Positions 15,509 to 23,743 of a stretch of DNA of 64,000 nt are shown piece after piece. The translations under genes and the position numbers were made by a program. How positions within the stretch are numbered: position 1 is the stretch's first letter; each line of letters begins with the position of its first letter. Location of the stretch: contig CAYYFL010000009.1 in assembly GCA_964471325.1 (NCBI GenBank), positions 19,175-83,174 of the forward strand, written 5' to 3'. The notes under the pieces were generated by a model. It had not been told where the DNA came from. It did not search any database and was given only the letters and a program-made list of their open reading frames with translations. Origin of the DNA: Velamenicoccus sp964471325 (GTDB taxonomy: Bacteria; Omnitrophota; Gorgyraeia; Velamenicoccales; Velamenicoccaceae).

Positions 15509-18346
15509 ATGAAAAGCGTGATCACCTATGATTTGAGCGACCGTTTCATCGACAAGCTGGCCGATGATATCGTCGCCGCCTATGCGCCGGCCGCCTGGCC
15601 CCGCCTGGCCTTTGTCTTCGGTGGACACCGGCCGCAGCTTTTCTTCCAGAAGGCGTTGGCCGAACGCGTCGGCCAGGCGAGCTTTTCGCCGCGGTTCTTC
15701 ACCATCGATGAATTCATGGAATATCTCGTATCCCGCCAGGGCGAAGGGTTCAGCCGGTTGAACGATCTGGAGGCATGCTTTGAGATCTACAGGACTGCTC
15801 AAAAAGAATCTCCCTTCCTTTTGGAAGGGCGCAACGAATTCTGGCGTTTTCTGCCGTGGGCCGGCGAGGTCCTCGGGTTCTTCGAGCAGCTTGACCTGGA
15901 AGACATTCAGAATCCTTCTTTGAAGGATGTAGCCGCCCATGCAGACATCGGTTACGACGTCCCCGAGAGCATCAATAAGCTTTTGGGGCAGCTCTATCTC
16001 TTGCGGGAGGATTTCCACCGGAAGATGAAAGAGGCCCGGGCCTACAGCCGCGGGTTCGTTTATCTTCTGGCGGCGCGGCAAGCGACGGCAGGGGCGCGGC
16101 TGGATGATTTCGAGAGGATTTTTTTCTGCAATTTCTTTTATCTCCACCGGACCGAAGAAATAGTGATGCGCACCCTCCATGACCAAGGACGTTCGACAAT
16201 GGTCTTCCAGGGCCGGGCCGGCGAATGGAGCGTTCTGCAAAGGCTTTCATCGGTTTTCGGCGTTCCCATCGAACCCCCGGCGGCCCCGGCCCGCAGGCCC
16301 CAGGTCAGGATCAGCTGCGGTTTTGACCTGCATTCGCAGATCGGCATGGCGCGTCAGGCATTAAAAGAATGCGGCGACTACCGCAACACCCTTGTCGTGC
16401 TTCCCGAGCCGGCGACCCTTGTGCCGTTCCTTTCCGAGATCGCTTCTTTTGTCGGCGATTTCAATGTGTCCATGGGGTATCCGGTTTCCCGCAGTTCCCT
16501 TTATTTCCTTTTTGATCTGATTTTCCGCGCCCAGGAGACCCGCAAAGGCGAGGGCTATTACGTCAAGGATTATCTTGGCGTGTTGGGCCATCCTTTGGTC
16601 AAGAACCTTGAATGGGGCATTGAAGCGGCTGCGACGCGCGTCCTGGTCCATAAAGCTGAAGAGATACTGGCGGGCACGATCCAGACGTCTCTGGGCGGAA
16701 GCCTGTTCATCGATCCTAAAGACCTCCTTGATGAAGAGGGGCTTTATGCGGGCGCCGCGGCGATGCTCGAAAGGATGGATTCCGGCACCAAGAAAGCCGA
16801 CCTCAAGAAGGCCTTCGCCGGCCTGCACAAGCTTCTTTTCAGCAGCTGGGAACATGTCGCGACGTTTGCGGATTTCGCAGCCGTCCTTGAGGATTTTCTC
16901 GACGCCCTCCTGGAAAAAAGCCCCCTGGAAAAATATCCCCTGAATCTCAAGATCGTCGAGCAGCTGCACGTCATGTGCCGCCAGATGGCCGGGGCTGCAT
17001 TCTGTCGCGAGCATTTCCCCCGGGAGGAGATCCTCCGTATTTTTAAAGCGCGCCTGCAAGAGCAGATGGTTTCTTTTTCCGGTTCTCCTTTGAAGGGTCT
17101 GCAGATCCTGGGGCTCTTTGAAACGCGCTCCCTGGGTTTTGACGATGTTTTTATCCTGGACGCCAATGAGTCCGTCCTGCCTAAACTCAAAGTATACGAA
17201 CCTTTGATTCCCAGGGATGTCATGATCCAGCTGGGATTGAACCGGTTGGAGAAGGAAGAGGAGATTCAGCGTTACCAGTTCATGCGCCTGGTGGCTTCGG
17301 CAAGACGGGCCCACATTTTTTATCAGGAGCGGGACACCTGCGAAAAAAGCCGTTTTGTGGAGGCCCTGGTCTGGGAAAAGGAAAAGGAGGAAAAGGACAT
17401 CGGCGTCCTGCATCCTTCGGCCGGGGCATTCCGCATCAAGGTGACGCCGCTTGAGGCGCATGCCAAGAAACAGAAGGCCCATACAGCCTTTCTTAAAGAG
17501 ATGTGCTTTTCTGCCTCAAGCATCAACACCTACATGAATTGTCCCTTGCGGTTTTATTACCAGTATGTGCTGGGGCTGCAGGAAAAGGAAGGGGTTTCAG
17601 AGGAGCTGGAGGCCTCCGATATCGGTACCTTCCTGCATTCTTTTCTGGAAAGGGTCTTCACCCCCTTTGTCGGCCGCAAGCCTGTGTTGAACAGTGCGTT
17701 CCGCAAGATTTTTTTTGAAGAGCTTGATAAGAGCTTTGAAGCGGAGTTGCGCAAAAGGATGCGCTCGGACGCTTTTCTCGTCCAGGAGGTCATCCGTTTC
17801 CGCATGGAGCAGTTCTTTGAAAATGAGGCCAAGAGGGGGATAAAAGAAATCGTCGCCCTGGAGAAAGAAGTGACCGGCGATGTTCGGCTGGATGGCGAAG
17901 GTTTTCGTTTCAAAGCCCGCATCGACCGGGTGGATCGACTCGATGACTCAAGCCTTCTCGTTGTCGATTATAAGACGGGTTCCGTAGACCAGATGCCGGC
18001 CGGTCCCGGGAAACTTGAGAATTTTCCTTTTGAGCGCAGGGCCGTCCGCAAGGCCGTCAAATCGTTCCAGCTGCCGATTTATTTTTATCTCATCCAAAAC
18101 GCAGCCGGCGCCGAGGCGTTGAATGCCGGTCTCTACCATTTGAGGGATGCGTCGAAAGACGGCGGGATCAGGACTCTTTTTGACGAAACGGAAACCATGG
18201 AAGATCGGGCGCGCGGAATGTCTTTTTACCTCAAGGCCCTGGAGGCCGTCATGCGGGAATTGTTGGATCCCGCCGTAGATTTTCAAGCAGATCCGTCCGA
18301 TGCTCCTTTTTGCCGGATGTGTCCGTTTTCTTGCCTGTGCCGATGA
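15509..18346 (+). CDS. addB: PD-(D/E)XK nuclease, AddB-like subunit
   Basis: The protein has 945 residues. The first two thirds are a degenerate helicase fold. The C-terminal nuclease domain has KARIDRVDRLDDSSLLVVDY followed by KTGS (catalytic D and D-x-K, about 818). An iron-sulfur staple like that of AddB is indicated by a Cys in MNCPLRFYYQYVLGL (about 678) and a C-terminal trio in FCRMCPFSCLC. It pairs with the AddA-like protein for break processing. The start ATG 15509 directly follows the MITE-like element. The following TamB-like gene begins eight bases after the stop. Confidence 0.85.
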   Translation: MKSVITYDLSDRFIDKLADDIVAAYAPAAWPRLAFVFGGHRPQLFFQKALAERVGQASFSPRFFTIDEFMEYLVSRQGEGFSRLNDLEACFEIYRTAQKESPFLLEGRNEFWRFLPWAGEVLGFFEQLDLEDIQNPSLKDVAAHADIGYDVPESINKLLGQLYLLREDFHRKMKEARAYSRGFVYLLAARQATAGARLDDFERIFFCNFFYLHRTEEIVMRTLHDQGRSTMVFQGRAGEWSVLQRLSSVFGVPIEPPAAPARRPQVRISCGFDLHSQIGMARQALKECGDYRNTLVVLPEPATLVPFLSEIASFVGDFNVSMGYPVSRSSLYFLFDLIFRAQETRKGEGYYVKDYLGVLGHPLVKNLEWGIEAAATRVLVHKAEEILAGTIQTSLGGSLFIDPKDLLDEEGLYAGAAAMLERMDSGTKKADLKKAFAGLHKLLFSSWEHVATFADFAAVLEDFLDALLEKSPLEKYPLNLKIVEQLHVMCRQMAGAAFCREHFPREEILRIFKARLQEQMVSFSGSPLKGLQILGLFETRSLGFDDVFILDANESVLPKLKVYEPLIPRDVMIQLGLNRLEKEEEIQRYQFMRLVASARRAHIFYQERDTCEKSRFVEALVWEKEKEEKDIGVLHPSAGAFRIKVTPLEAHAKKQKAHTAFLKEMCFSASSINTYMNCPLRFYYQYVLGLQEKEGVSEELEASDIGTFLHSFLERVFTPFVGRKPVLNSAFRKIFFEELDKSFEAELRKRMRSDAFLVQEVIRFRMEQFFENEAKRGIKEIVALEKEVTGDVRLDGEGFRFKARIDRVDRLDDSSLLVVDYKTGSVDQMPAGPGKLENFPFERRAVRKAVKSFQLPIYFYLIQNAAGAEALNAGLYHLRDASKDGGIRTLFDETETMEDRARGMSFYLKALEAVMRELLDPAVDFQADPSDAPFCRMCPFSCLCR

Positions 18347-18353
18347 TGGAAGA

Positions 18354-19628
18354 ATGAAAAAAAGACCTTTTGTGATCCTGGGTATTTCCGCGCTCCTCCT
18401 TGCGGGGGCTGTGATGGCATTTCTCTGGTGGTTCTTGTTGACGCGCTGGGGCGCTTCTTTTGTTGTCCGGAGCGTCGTCCGGGACATCATAGGCGCCGCC
18501 GACTATAAGATCGCCGGAATTGACGGTTCGCTCGGCAGACACCTGGTGATCAAAGATCTGGAAATCAGCCGTTTCAAAGGGCGCCTGCCGCAGGATCTCA
18601 TCGTAAGGATTTCTAAAGTAGATGTATTTTTCACTTCTCCGTTTTTGAAAGGGCTTAACATTGAAGTTCATAACGGCCGTTTGATCCTTCCTGATTCCGG
18701 GAATGTCGTCCTCGATGGCGCGTTGCAGGATGGCGTTTTTGAGGGGGACGTTTTTGGCAAGGACATTCATCTGGGAGACGTGCGCCGTTTTGTGCCCGCC
18801 GTCAAGGAGCTGGCGGATTTGCGGGGTCTTGTGGACCGCCTGGAATGCCATCTGAAGGTTTCAGCGCAACGGTTTGCCGCCGAAGGAAAAGCCCATGTGA
18901 CGGAAATCCAGGGGGGCCGTTTCGTCCTTCAGAATTGTCCTCTGGGATTTCTGTGGGAATATGCGAAGTCGAACGGATCCTGGGCTTCTGTCGGTATTTA
19001 TGGCGGGCAACTCGAGCTGCCTCATGCCGCTATTGTCCTGAAACCCGGCCGCATCATCCTGGCTGACGGCCCGCGGGATGTACGGTTGGATCTTAGAGGT
19101 TTTTCGCAGGTGGAAAATGTTTCCATCTCGATCCATCTTCAGGGGACCCTCAAAGAACCGAAGCTCAAGTTTGATTCAGATCCTTCCATGCCTCAGGAGC
19201 GGCTTCTGCTGATGCTTTTGACAGGCAAAAGCTGGCAAAGCGCCGAGAAGTCTTTGTCCGAAGGAGGGGTGTCTGCCGATTTGATCAAAGATACGCTGGA
19301 CTTTTTGTTTTTCGGCGGAAAGGTGACCGATTTGGCCCATGCCTTGGGGGTAAGCGATATCCATCTGGAGATCGACCAGAACAAGAAAGGGGTCGGCCTG
19401 GGAACGCAAATAACGACGCGAGCCAGGTTGAATTATACCGTTTCGCAGCAAGACGGCAGCATGGGGAACACGTCGGTGACCCAGAAAGCGGCATTGGTCT
19501 ATAAGGTGGCGGATCATCTCTCCGTAGAAGGCGAGAAAGAGATGCGTTCCCAGGAGAGCATCGCGAACACGACGCAGTTGCCCGAGACGAATGACGCCGT
19601 TTTTCTGAAGTACAAGCAGAATTTTTAA
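18354..19628 (+). CDS. TamB/DUF490-type envelope protein
   Basis: The protein has 424 residues. An N-terminal membrane anchor (about 6-27) precedes an AsmA/TamB-like periplasmic body of repeated beta strands (IAGIDGSLGRHLVIKDLEIS). The C-terminus has the TamB signature LKEPKLKFDSDPSMPQERLL followed by a LLTGKSW-like turn. TamB-type proteins bridge inner and outer membranes and move phospholipids or assist outer-membrane protein assembly. This one is short (E. coli TamB exceeds 1200 residues), closer to the small TamB-like forms of deep lineages. ATG 18354 is preferred to an upstream in-frame start inside addB. Confidence 0.72.
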   Translation: MKKRPFVILGISALLLAGAVMAFLWWFLLTRWGASFVVRSVVRDIIGAADYKIAGIDGSLGRHLVIKDLEISRFKGRLPQDLIVRISKVDVFFTSPFLKGLNIEVHNGRLILPDSGNVVLDGALQDGVFEGDVFGKDIHLGDVRRFVPAVKELADLRGLVDRLECHLKVSAQRFAAEGKAHVTEIQGGRFVLQNCPLGFLWEYAKSNGSWASVGIYGGQLELPHAAIVLKPGRIILADGPRDVRLDLRGFSQVENVSISIHLQGTLKEPKLKFDSDPSMPQERLLLMLLTGKSWQSAEKSLSEGGVSADLIKDTLDFLFFGGKVTDLAHALGVSDIHLEIDQNKKGVGLGTQITTRARLNYTVSQQDGSMGNTSVTQKAALVYKVADHLSVEGEKEMRSQESIANTTQLPETNDAVFLKYKQNF

Positions 19629-19720
19629 TGAGCGCACAATTTACAGAGTGTTAACGATGTAAATTGTATGCGCGAATTAAATCCGCCGAAGCATTAGTGG
19701 CGGATTTTCCAGGGGATTCA
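19626..19720. repeat. Post-gene palindrome family P2, copy 2
   Basis: It starts on the stop codon: TAATGAGCGCACAATTTACA pairs with TGTAAATTGTATGCGC, then GAATTAAATCCGCC...GGCGGATT. It is the same module as at 11688. It may act as a 3' end structure between the convergent tamB-like and ispH genes. Confidence 0.8.
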
Positions 19721-19742
19721 TTAACCAAGAGAGAGGGGTTTT

Positions 19743-20591
19743 TCAGGCAGAAAGGGTCCGGAGGCGCGCGATCACTTGCCGGGTAGTGGCGTCCGGCGTC
19801 GATGCCCCCGTCGCGATCCCGATGGATGAGATGCCTTTCAGCCAGCGGGGGCGGATGTCTTCAGCAGACCTGACCCAGTAGGTGCGCGGGTTGAGTTTTC
19901 GGGCGATCTCAAAAAGGCGCCGCGTGTTGGCGCTCGCGCCGGAACCGATGATGATCGCGACGTCGTTCTTCAAGGGGATGGCCTTGATTTCTGCTTGTTT
20001 GATCCTGGTCGGCGCACAGATGGTGTTGAAGAATTTCAAATCCCGCACTTTCGAAGTGATCAAGCGCAATATGCTGAGCGCGTTTTCTTCGTCTTGCGTG
20101 GATTGAATGACCACCGCGGCTTTTTTGATGCCGGGGAAAGGCAGGCGGGCCGCGGCCCCGACAGAAGAGACGACGAAGGCCTTTGTCTTGAGCTGGCCCT
20201 TGATGCCGCGGACTTCGTCATGTTTTTTGTCTCCGATGATGATGATCCTGCGTTTTTCCTGTTCCATCCTGCGCGCGATCCTATGGATCTCCTTGACCAT
20301 GGGGCATGTCGCATCCACGACGATGTAGCCGAGCTTTTCGGCGCGCTTAAAGACGGATGCCGACAGCCCGTGGGCGCGGATCACGAGTGTCTGTCCGCGG
20401 TTTTTGCGCAGTGTCCTGATTTTTTTTACTCCGGTTTTTTCCATCATCGCGATGACGTCTTCGTTGTGGACGATATCGCCGAGCATCTTGACGTCCTTAT
20501 GTTTTGCCGTGGTCTTGAGCGCGATGGTGATGGCCCGGCGCACGCCGAAACAGAAACCGGCTGATTTGGCAAGGTTGATCTTTATGGCCAT
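19743..20591 (-). CDS. ispH: 4-hydroxy-3-methylbut-2-enyl diphosphate reductase
   Basis: The protein has 282 residues, the normal IspH length. AGFCFGVRRAI (first cluster Cys), DATCPMV (second) and NTICAPTRIKQ (third) are the three [4Fe-4S] ligands. RAHGLS, STQDEENAL and SGASANTRRLFEIA match the diphosphate-binding residues. It makes IPP and DMAPP in the last MEP-pathway step. ispD and ispF lie 32 kb away in the same window. ATG 20591 is chosen because MAIKINLAKSAGFCFG is the canonical N-terminus and GGAGA precedes it. Its promoter is divergent from that of the TPR gene. Confidence 0.95.
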   Translation of the reverse strand: MAIKINLAKSAGFCFGVRRAITIALKTTAKHKDVKMLGDIVHNEDVIAMMEKTGVKKIRTLRKNRGQTLVIRAHGLSASVFKRAEKLGYIVVDATCPMVKEIHRIARRMEQEKRRIIIIGDKKHDEVRGIKGQLKTKAFVVSSVGAAARLPFPGIKKAAVVIQSTQDEENALSILRLITSKVRDLKFFNTICAPTRIKQAEIKAIPLKNDVAIIIGSGASANTRRLFEIARKLNPRTYWVRSAEDIRPRWLKGISSIGIATGASTPDATTRQVIARLRTLSA

Positions 20592-20640
20592 AGCTGGATC
20601 TCCATATGCCTTGTTGCAGGGCGGCATGAACAACAAACCT

Positions 20641-20669
20641 ATCATATCATCTCGCGGCGCGGGAAACAA
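20641..20669 (-). promoter_or_regulatory. Promoter of ispH
   Basis: On the minus strand TTGTTT (20669-20664), 17 bp, TATGAT (20646-20641), about 50 bases before the ATG. Confidence 0.6.
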
Positions 20670-20714
20670 CACATGTCCGAAGGAAGGCGTGCGAGACATA
20701 TGATGATTTATCTG

Positions 20715-20742
20715 TTGTCCATCGCCTGGCATTTGTTACAAT
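20715..20742 (+). promoter_or_regulatory. Extended -10 promoter of the TPR gene
   Basis: TTGTCC, 16 bp, TACAAT with a preceding TGT (extended -10), 23 bases before the chosen ATG. Confidence 0.55.
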
Positions 20743-20765
20743 GGGTTCAAAAGAGAGGGGCAGGG

Positions 20766-21641
20766 ATGAGGAAGCGTATCCTATCGGTTGTGTCCGCGGC
20801 TGTTTTCATGTTCCTGTGCGGATTTGCCGTTGCGATGGATTGGAAGGATATTCATGAGAAGGCCGACAAGACTTCTTTGTCGGAAGCCGTCGCTTATCAA
20901 CAGAAGGATCCGCAATCCCGGGAGGCCCTATATCTTTTGGGTATCGTTCTTCTGAATGATTACAAGATCGATGAGGCCGAAAGCGTCTTTAAACGGATGC
21001 TTCAGACTGATCCCCAGAGTATTGAGGCCGAATGGGGGCAGGCCGAGGTGCTGCGTCGGCGCCATGAGGTGGACAGGGCCGAAAAGATCCTTGAAGAGAT
21101 CATCAAAAAGGATCCTGAATTTTCTCCGGCCTATATCACGCTGGCCTATATGATTTTCGACAAGCGGGAATATGGCCGGTCGATCGCCCTGGCTTCGAAG
21201 GTCATCAGACAAGGCCGACAGAAAGTAGACCTGACGAATTACACGCGGGCCTACCTGACGATCGGAGGCGCCAAGGCGATGCTGGCCGACGAGGGAGGGA
21301 TCTTCTCCAAGCTTTTCCAGGGCACGCAGATATTGGGATATCTCAAGAAGGCGCAGGAGCTCCAGCCTCATTCTGCCGGCGTCCTCTTCGGATTGGGGAG
21401 CTTTTATGCGCTGGCGCCCGGCATTGCCGGCGGCGACGCCGAGAAGGGGCTGGCGCTCCTCAAAGAGACGATCGAGGTCGATCCGCGTTTCGCGGATGCT
21501 TACGCGCGTCTGGCGCAGATCTATTATCGCCGCAACGAGAAAGACTTGGCCAGAAAATATCTGGCGGACGCCCAGCGGCTCGACCCTTTGAACCCATTGA
21601 CCCAGCGTGCCGAGAAAGAAATGAACGGAAGATCGTTGTGA
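20766..21641 (+). CDS. Exported tetratricopeptide-repeat protein
   Basis: The protein has 291 residues. The N-terminus MRKRILSVVSAAVFMFLCGF plus AVA is a signal peptide. Several TPR units follow (for example ALYLLGIVLLNDYKIDEAES, GLALLKETIEVDPRFADAYA, ARLAQIYYRRNEKDLARKYL). TPRs mediate protein contacts; the partner is unknown. ATG 20766 is preferred over an in-frame upstream start at 20673 because it lies downstream of the promoter, has a GAGGGGCAGG-like site and begins a proper signal sequence. Monocistronic. Confidence 0.8.
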   Translation: MRKRILSVVSAAVFMFLCGFAVAMDWKDIHEKADKTSLSEAVAYQQKDPQSREALYLLGIVLLNDYKIDEAESVFKRMLQTDPQSIEAEWGQAEVLRRRHEVDRAEKILEEIIKKDPEFSPAYITLAYMIFDKREYGRSIALASKVIRQGRQKVDLTNYTRAYLTIGGAKAMLADEGGIFSKLFQGTQILGYLKKAQELQPHSAGVLFGLGSFYALAPGIAGGDAEKGLALLKETIEVDPRFADAYARLAQIYYRRNEKDLARKYLADAQRLDPLNPLTQRAEKEMNGRSL

Positions 21642-21666
21642 GATGTTTGCGCATACGTGTTTTTGT

Positions 21667-21696
21667 TTGACAGAGAACTGGAGGATGTGTTAAGGT
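21667..21696 (+). promoter_or_regulatory. Promoter of the riboswitch-controlled thi4
   Basis: TTGACA (21667-21672), 18 bp, TAAGGT (21691-21696), directly upstream of the TPP aptamer. Confidence 0.5.
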
Positions 21697-21705
21697 AAAC
21701 AGGAT

Positions 21706-21827
21706 TGTTCGGACGAGGGAGGTCGTAGAGCGGCCTGAGAGTTCCGCAGGCCGTCAACAGGGTTTGACGGCGCAGCGGATGACCTCATGAACCTGATCTG
21801 GGTAATGCCAGCGGAGGGAGGTGGACA
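21706..21827 (+). ncRNA. TPP riboswitch (THI element)
   Basis: The conserved core elements are present in order: a GAGGGAGG-type 5' arm, CTGAGAG, then ACCTGATCTGGGTAATGCCA and GCGGAGGGA. TGTTC (21706-21710) pairs with GGACA (21823-21827) to close P1. TPP riboswitches bind thiamine pyrophosphate. The terminator hairpin starting 18 nt downstream suggests transcriptional control of the thi4-like gene: high TPP would favour termination. Confidence 0.93.
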
Positions 21828-21845
21828 TGGACCATGTCTTTTGAA

Positions 21846-21881
21846 GACCCTGTTGCGTTTGGCAGCAGGGTCGTTTTGTTT
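21846..21881 (+). terminator. Riboswitch expression-platform terminator
   Basis: GACCCTGTTGC pairs with GCAGCAGGGTC around a six-base loop, followed by GTTTTGTTT. It lies between the aptamer and the gene. Confidence 0.85.
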
Positions 21882-21892
21882 ACCCCGCACCC

Positions 21893-21963
21893 CGAAGGCC
21901 ATACCCGTAAGGGTATGGCCTTCGGGCGGGATTCCGCTCCATGACAGAGAGCGGAATCCCGAA
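21893..21963 (+). repeat. Two palindromes in the thi4 leader
   Basis: GAAGGCCATACCC/GGGTATGGCCTTC around GTAA, then GGGATTCCGCTC/GAGCGGAATCCC. A shorter CATGACC/GGTCATG follows near 21975. They lengthen the leader to about 160 nt after the terminator. They resemble dispersed palindromes rather than part of the riboswitch. Confidence 0.7.
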
Positions 21964-22044
21964 ATAACAGATGACATGACCGTAAGGTCATGGAGCTTCA
22001 CGGAGAGTGCTTGATGACGAGAATGACAGCTTAAGGAGTTTGAT

Positions 22045-22851
22045 ATGACATTTTATCCTGTGAATGAAGCGCGTATCACGCGCGCCATATCGTCGGAATT
22101 CCTGCAGGAATTCGACGGGCATATCGAGAGCGATGTGGTGATCGTCGGGGCCGGCCCCAGCGGTCTTGTGGCAGCGCGGGACCTGGCAAAAAGCGGCCTG
22201 AAGACCCTTGTGGTCGAGAGCAACAATTACCTGGGCGGCGGTTTCTGGATCGGCGGTTATTTTATGAATACGCTGACATTCCGCAGTCCGGGAGAAGAGA
22301 TGCTGAATGAGCTGGGTATCGGATACAAAAAGATCGAAGAGGGGCTGTATGCGGCCAAAGGCCCCGAGGCCTGTTCCAAGTTGATCGCCGCGGCATGCGA
22401 CGCAGGGGCGAAGTTTCTTCAGATGACAAAGTGTGATGATGTGGTTTGCCGTCATGGGCGGGTAGAGGGCGTGGTCGTCAATTGGGCGGCCGTATCGGCC
22501 CTGCCGCGGGCCATCACCTGCGTTGACCCTGTGGCCTTGGAGGCAAAGGCCGTTATTGATGCTACGGGACATGACGCGCGCGTCTGCCAGGCTTTGCAGA
22601 AAAGGGGGATCTTGTCCTACGGCGAGTGCGGAGCCATGGATATCGTGGCTTCAGAAGATGCGCTCGTAGAAAAAACGGGAGAGGTTTACCCGGGGCTCTA
22701 TGTCTGCGGCATGAGCGTGGCAACGGTTTTTGCCATCCCGCGCATGGGACCGACGTTCTCCGGAATGTTGTATTCAGGAAGGAAAGTTGCCGGGCTCATT
22801 AAAGATAGGATCGCGGCCGGCGCGGCAGATGTTTGCGCCGTTAAGGTCTGA
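22045..22851 (+). CDS. thi4: Thi4-family thiazole synthase paralogue, Cys-type
   Basis: The protein has 268 residues with the same architecture as the gene at 6308: VVIVGAGPSGLVAARDLA (dinucleotide fold), GGGFWIGGYFMN, and IPRMGPTFSGMLYSGRKVAG. At the sulfur-donor position it has Cys159 (ITCVDP) where the paralogue has His, as in the suicidal enzymes of yeast (C-M-D-P) and haloarchaea. It could therefore sacrifice its own Cys sulfur or be an aerotolerant alternative. TAAGGAG precedes the ATG. Expression should fall when TPP is plentiful because of the riboswitch and terminator upstream. Its activity and any further sequence change relative to true Thi4 remain unproven. Confidence 0.85.
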   Translation: MTFYPVNEARITRAISSEFLQEFDGHIESDVVIVGAGPSGLVAARDLAKSGLKTLVVESNNYLGGGFWIGGYFMNTLTFRSPGEEMLNELGIGYKKIEEGLYAAKGPEACSKLIAAACDAGAKFLQMTKCDDVVCRHGRVEGVVVNWAAVSALPRAITCVDPVALEAKAVIDATGHDARVCQALQKRGILSYGECGAMDIVASEDALVEKTGEVYPGLYVCGMSVATVFAIPRMGPTFSGMLYSGRKVAGLIKDRIAAGAADVCAVKV

Positions 22852-22880
22852 GCCGCAGGTCTGCGTTGGCCGTCAACGGA

Positions 22881-22915
22881 AACCAGGCGCCGCTGTCCCG
22901 GCGCCTGGTTTTCTT
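22881..22915 (+). terminator. Terminator of thi4
   Basis: AACCAGGCGCCG pairs perfectly (12 bp) with CGGCGCCTGGTT, followed by TTCTT. Confidence 0.9.
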
Positions 22916-22920
22916 ATTGG

Positions 22921-22949
22921 TTGACAAAGCGTGCTTCTTAGACTAATCT
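22921..22949 (+). promoter_or_regulatory. Promoter of the metal-transport/redox operon
   Basis: TTGACA (22921-22926), 17 bp, TAATCT (22944-22949), about 35 bases before the first ATG. Confidence 0.7.
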
Positions 22950-22984
22950 TTAAGAAAGAAAATCTACTGTAACCTGCGGAAAAC

Positions 22985-23740
22985 ATGGATATTATGAAGA
23001 CCTGGCTTTACACACTGGTGAGCGTTTTTCTGGTCAGCCTCATTTCCCTGGTGGGCATCGTGACTTTGGCCATGGACGAGAACCGTCTGAAGAGGGCCCT
23101 GCTTTTTTTGGTCAGCTTTGCTGTCGGCGGGTTGTTCGGGGACGTCTTTATCCATATTCTTCCCGAGGCCTTTGAAAAGGCCGCCTCGCCCTTGCGCGTC
23201 TCCTTCGGCGTCATGGCCGGCATCCTCGTGTTTTTCATCCTTGAAAAATTCATCTATTGGCGGCACTGCCATTCGGGCATCTGCGATATGCACAGCAAGC
23301 CCGTTGTCTGGCTCAACCTGATCGGCGACGGCTTCCATAATTTTATCGACGGCATTATTATCGGCGCCAGCTATTCCGTCAGTTTCCCCATCGGTTTGAC
23401 GACGACGCTGGCCGTCATTTTGCATGAAATTCCCCAAGAAATTGGCGATTACGGGATCCTCGTCAACGGCGGATTGGGCCGTTTCCGGGCGCTGTTCATG
23501 AATTTTTTGTGCGCACTCGTGGCGGTCGCGGGATCGGCGATAGCGCTCCTTGTCGGGCCGCACATCAAGGATTTTGCGGATTATGCGCTTCCTTTGACAG
23601 CAGGAGGTTTTATTTACCTGGCAGGCTCGGACTTAATCCCTGAGCTTCATCGCGAGGTACGTTTTTCGCGTTCCGTCTTTCAACTGTTGTCCATTATCCT
23701 GGGCGTCGCGGTCATGGCGCTTCTTCTACTGGTGGGATAA
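22985..23740 (+). CDS. ZIP family metal transporter
   Basis: The protein has 251 residues and seven to eight hydrophobic segments. The metal path is marked by LNLIGDGFHNFIDGIIIGAS in TM4 and HEIPQEIGDYGIL in TM5, the canonical ZIP H-N-x-x-D and H-E-x-P-x-E residues. ZIP proteins import Zn, Fe or Mn into the cytosol. HCHSGICDMH lies in the variable loop, a likely metal-sensing segment. ATG 22985 or 22994 could be the start. A CDF efflux gene follows three bases after the stop, so uptake and efflux are in one operon. Confidence 0.9.
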   Translation: MDIMKTWLYTLVSVFLVSLISLVGIVTLAMDENRLKRALLFLVSFAVGGLFGDVFIHILPEAFEKAASPLRVSFGVMAGILVFFILEKFIYWRHCHSGICDMHSKPVVWLNLIGDGFHNFIDGIIIGASYSVSFPIGLTTTLAVILHEIPQEIGDYGILVNGGLGRFRALFMNFLCALVAVAGSAIALLVGPHIKDFADYALPLTAGGFIYLAGSDLIPELHREVRFSRSVFQLLSIILGVAVMALLLLVG

Positions 23741-23743
23741 TCC

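Noticed and set aside
18300..18353. The earlier start of the TamB-like ORF at 18300
   Set aside because: It lies inside the addB-like coding end and has no ribosome site; ATG 18354 gives a proper membrane anchor.
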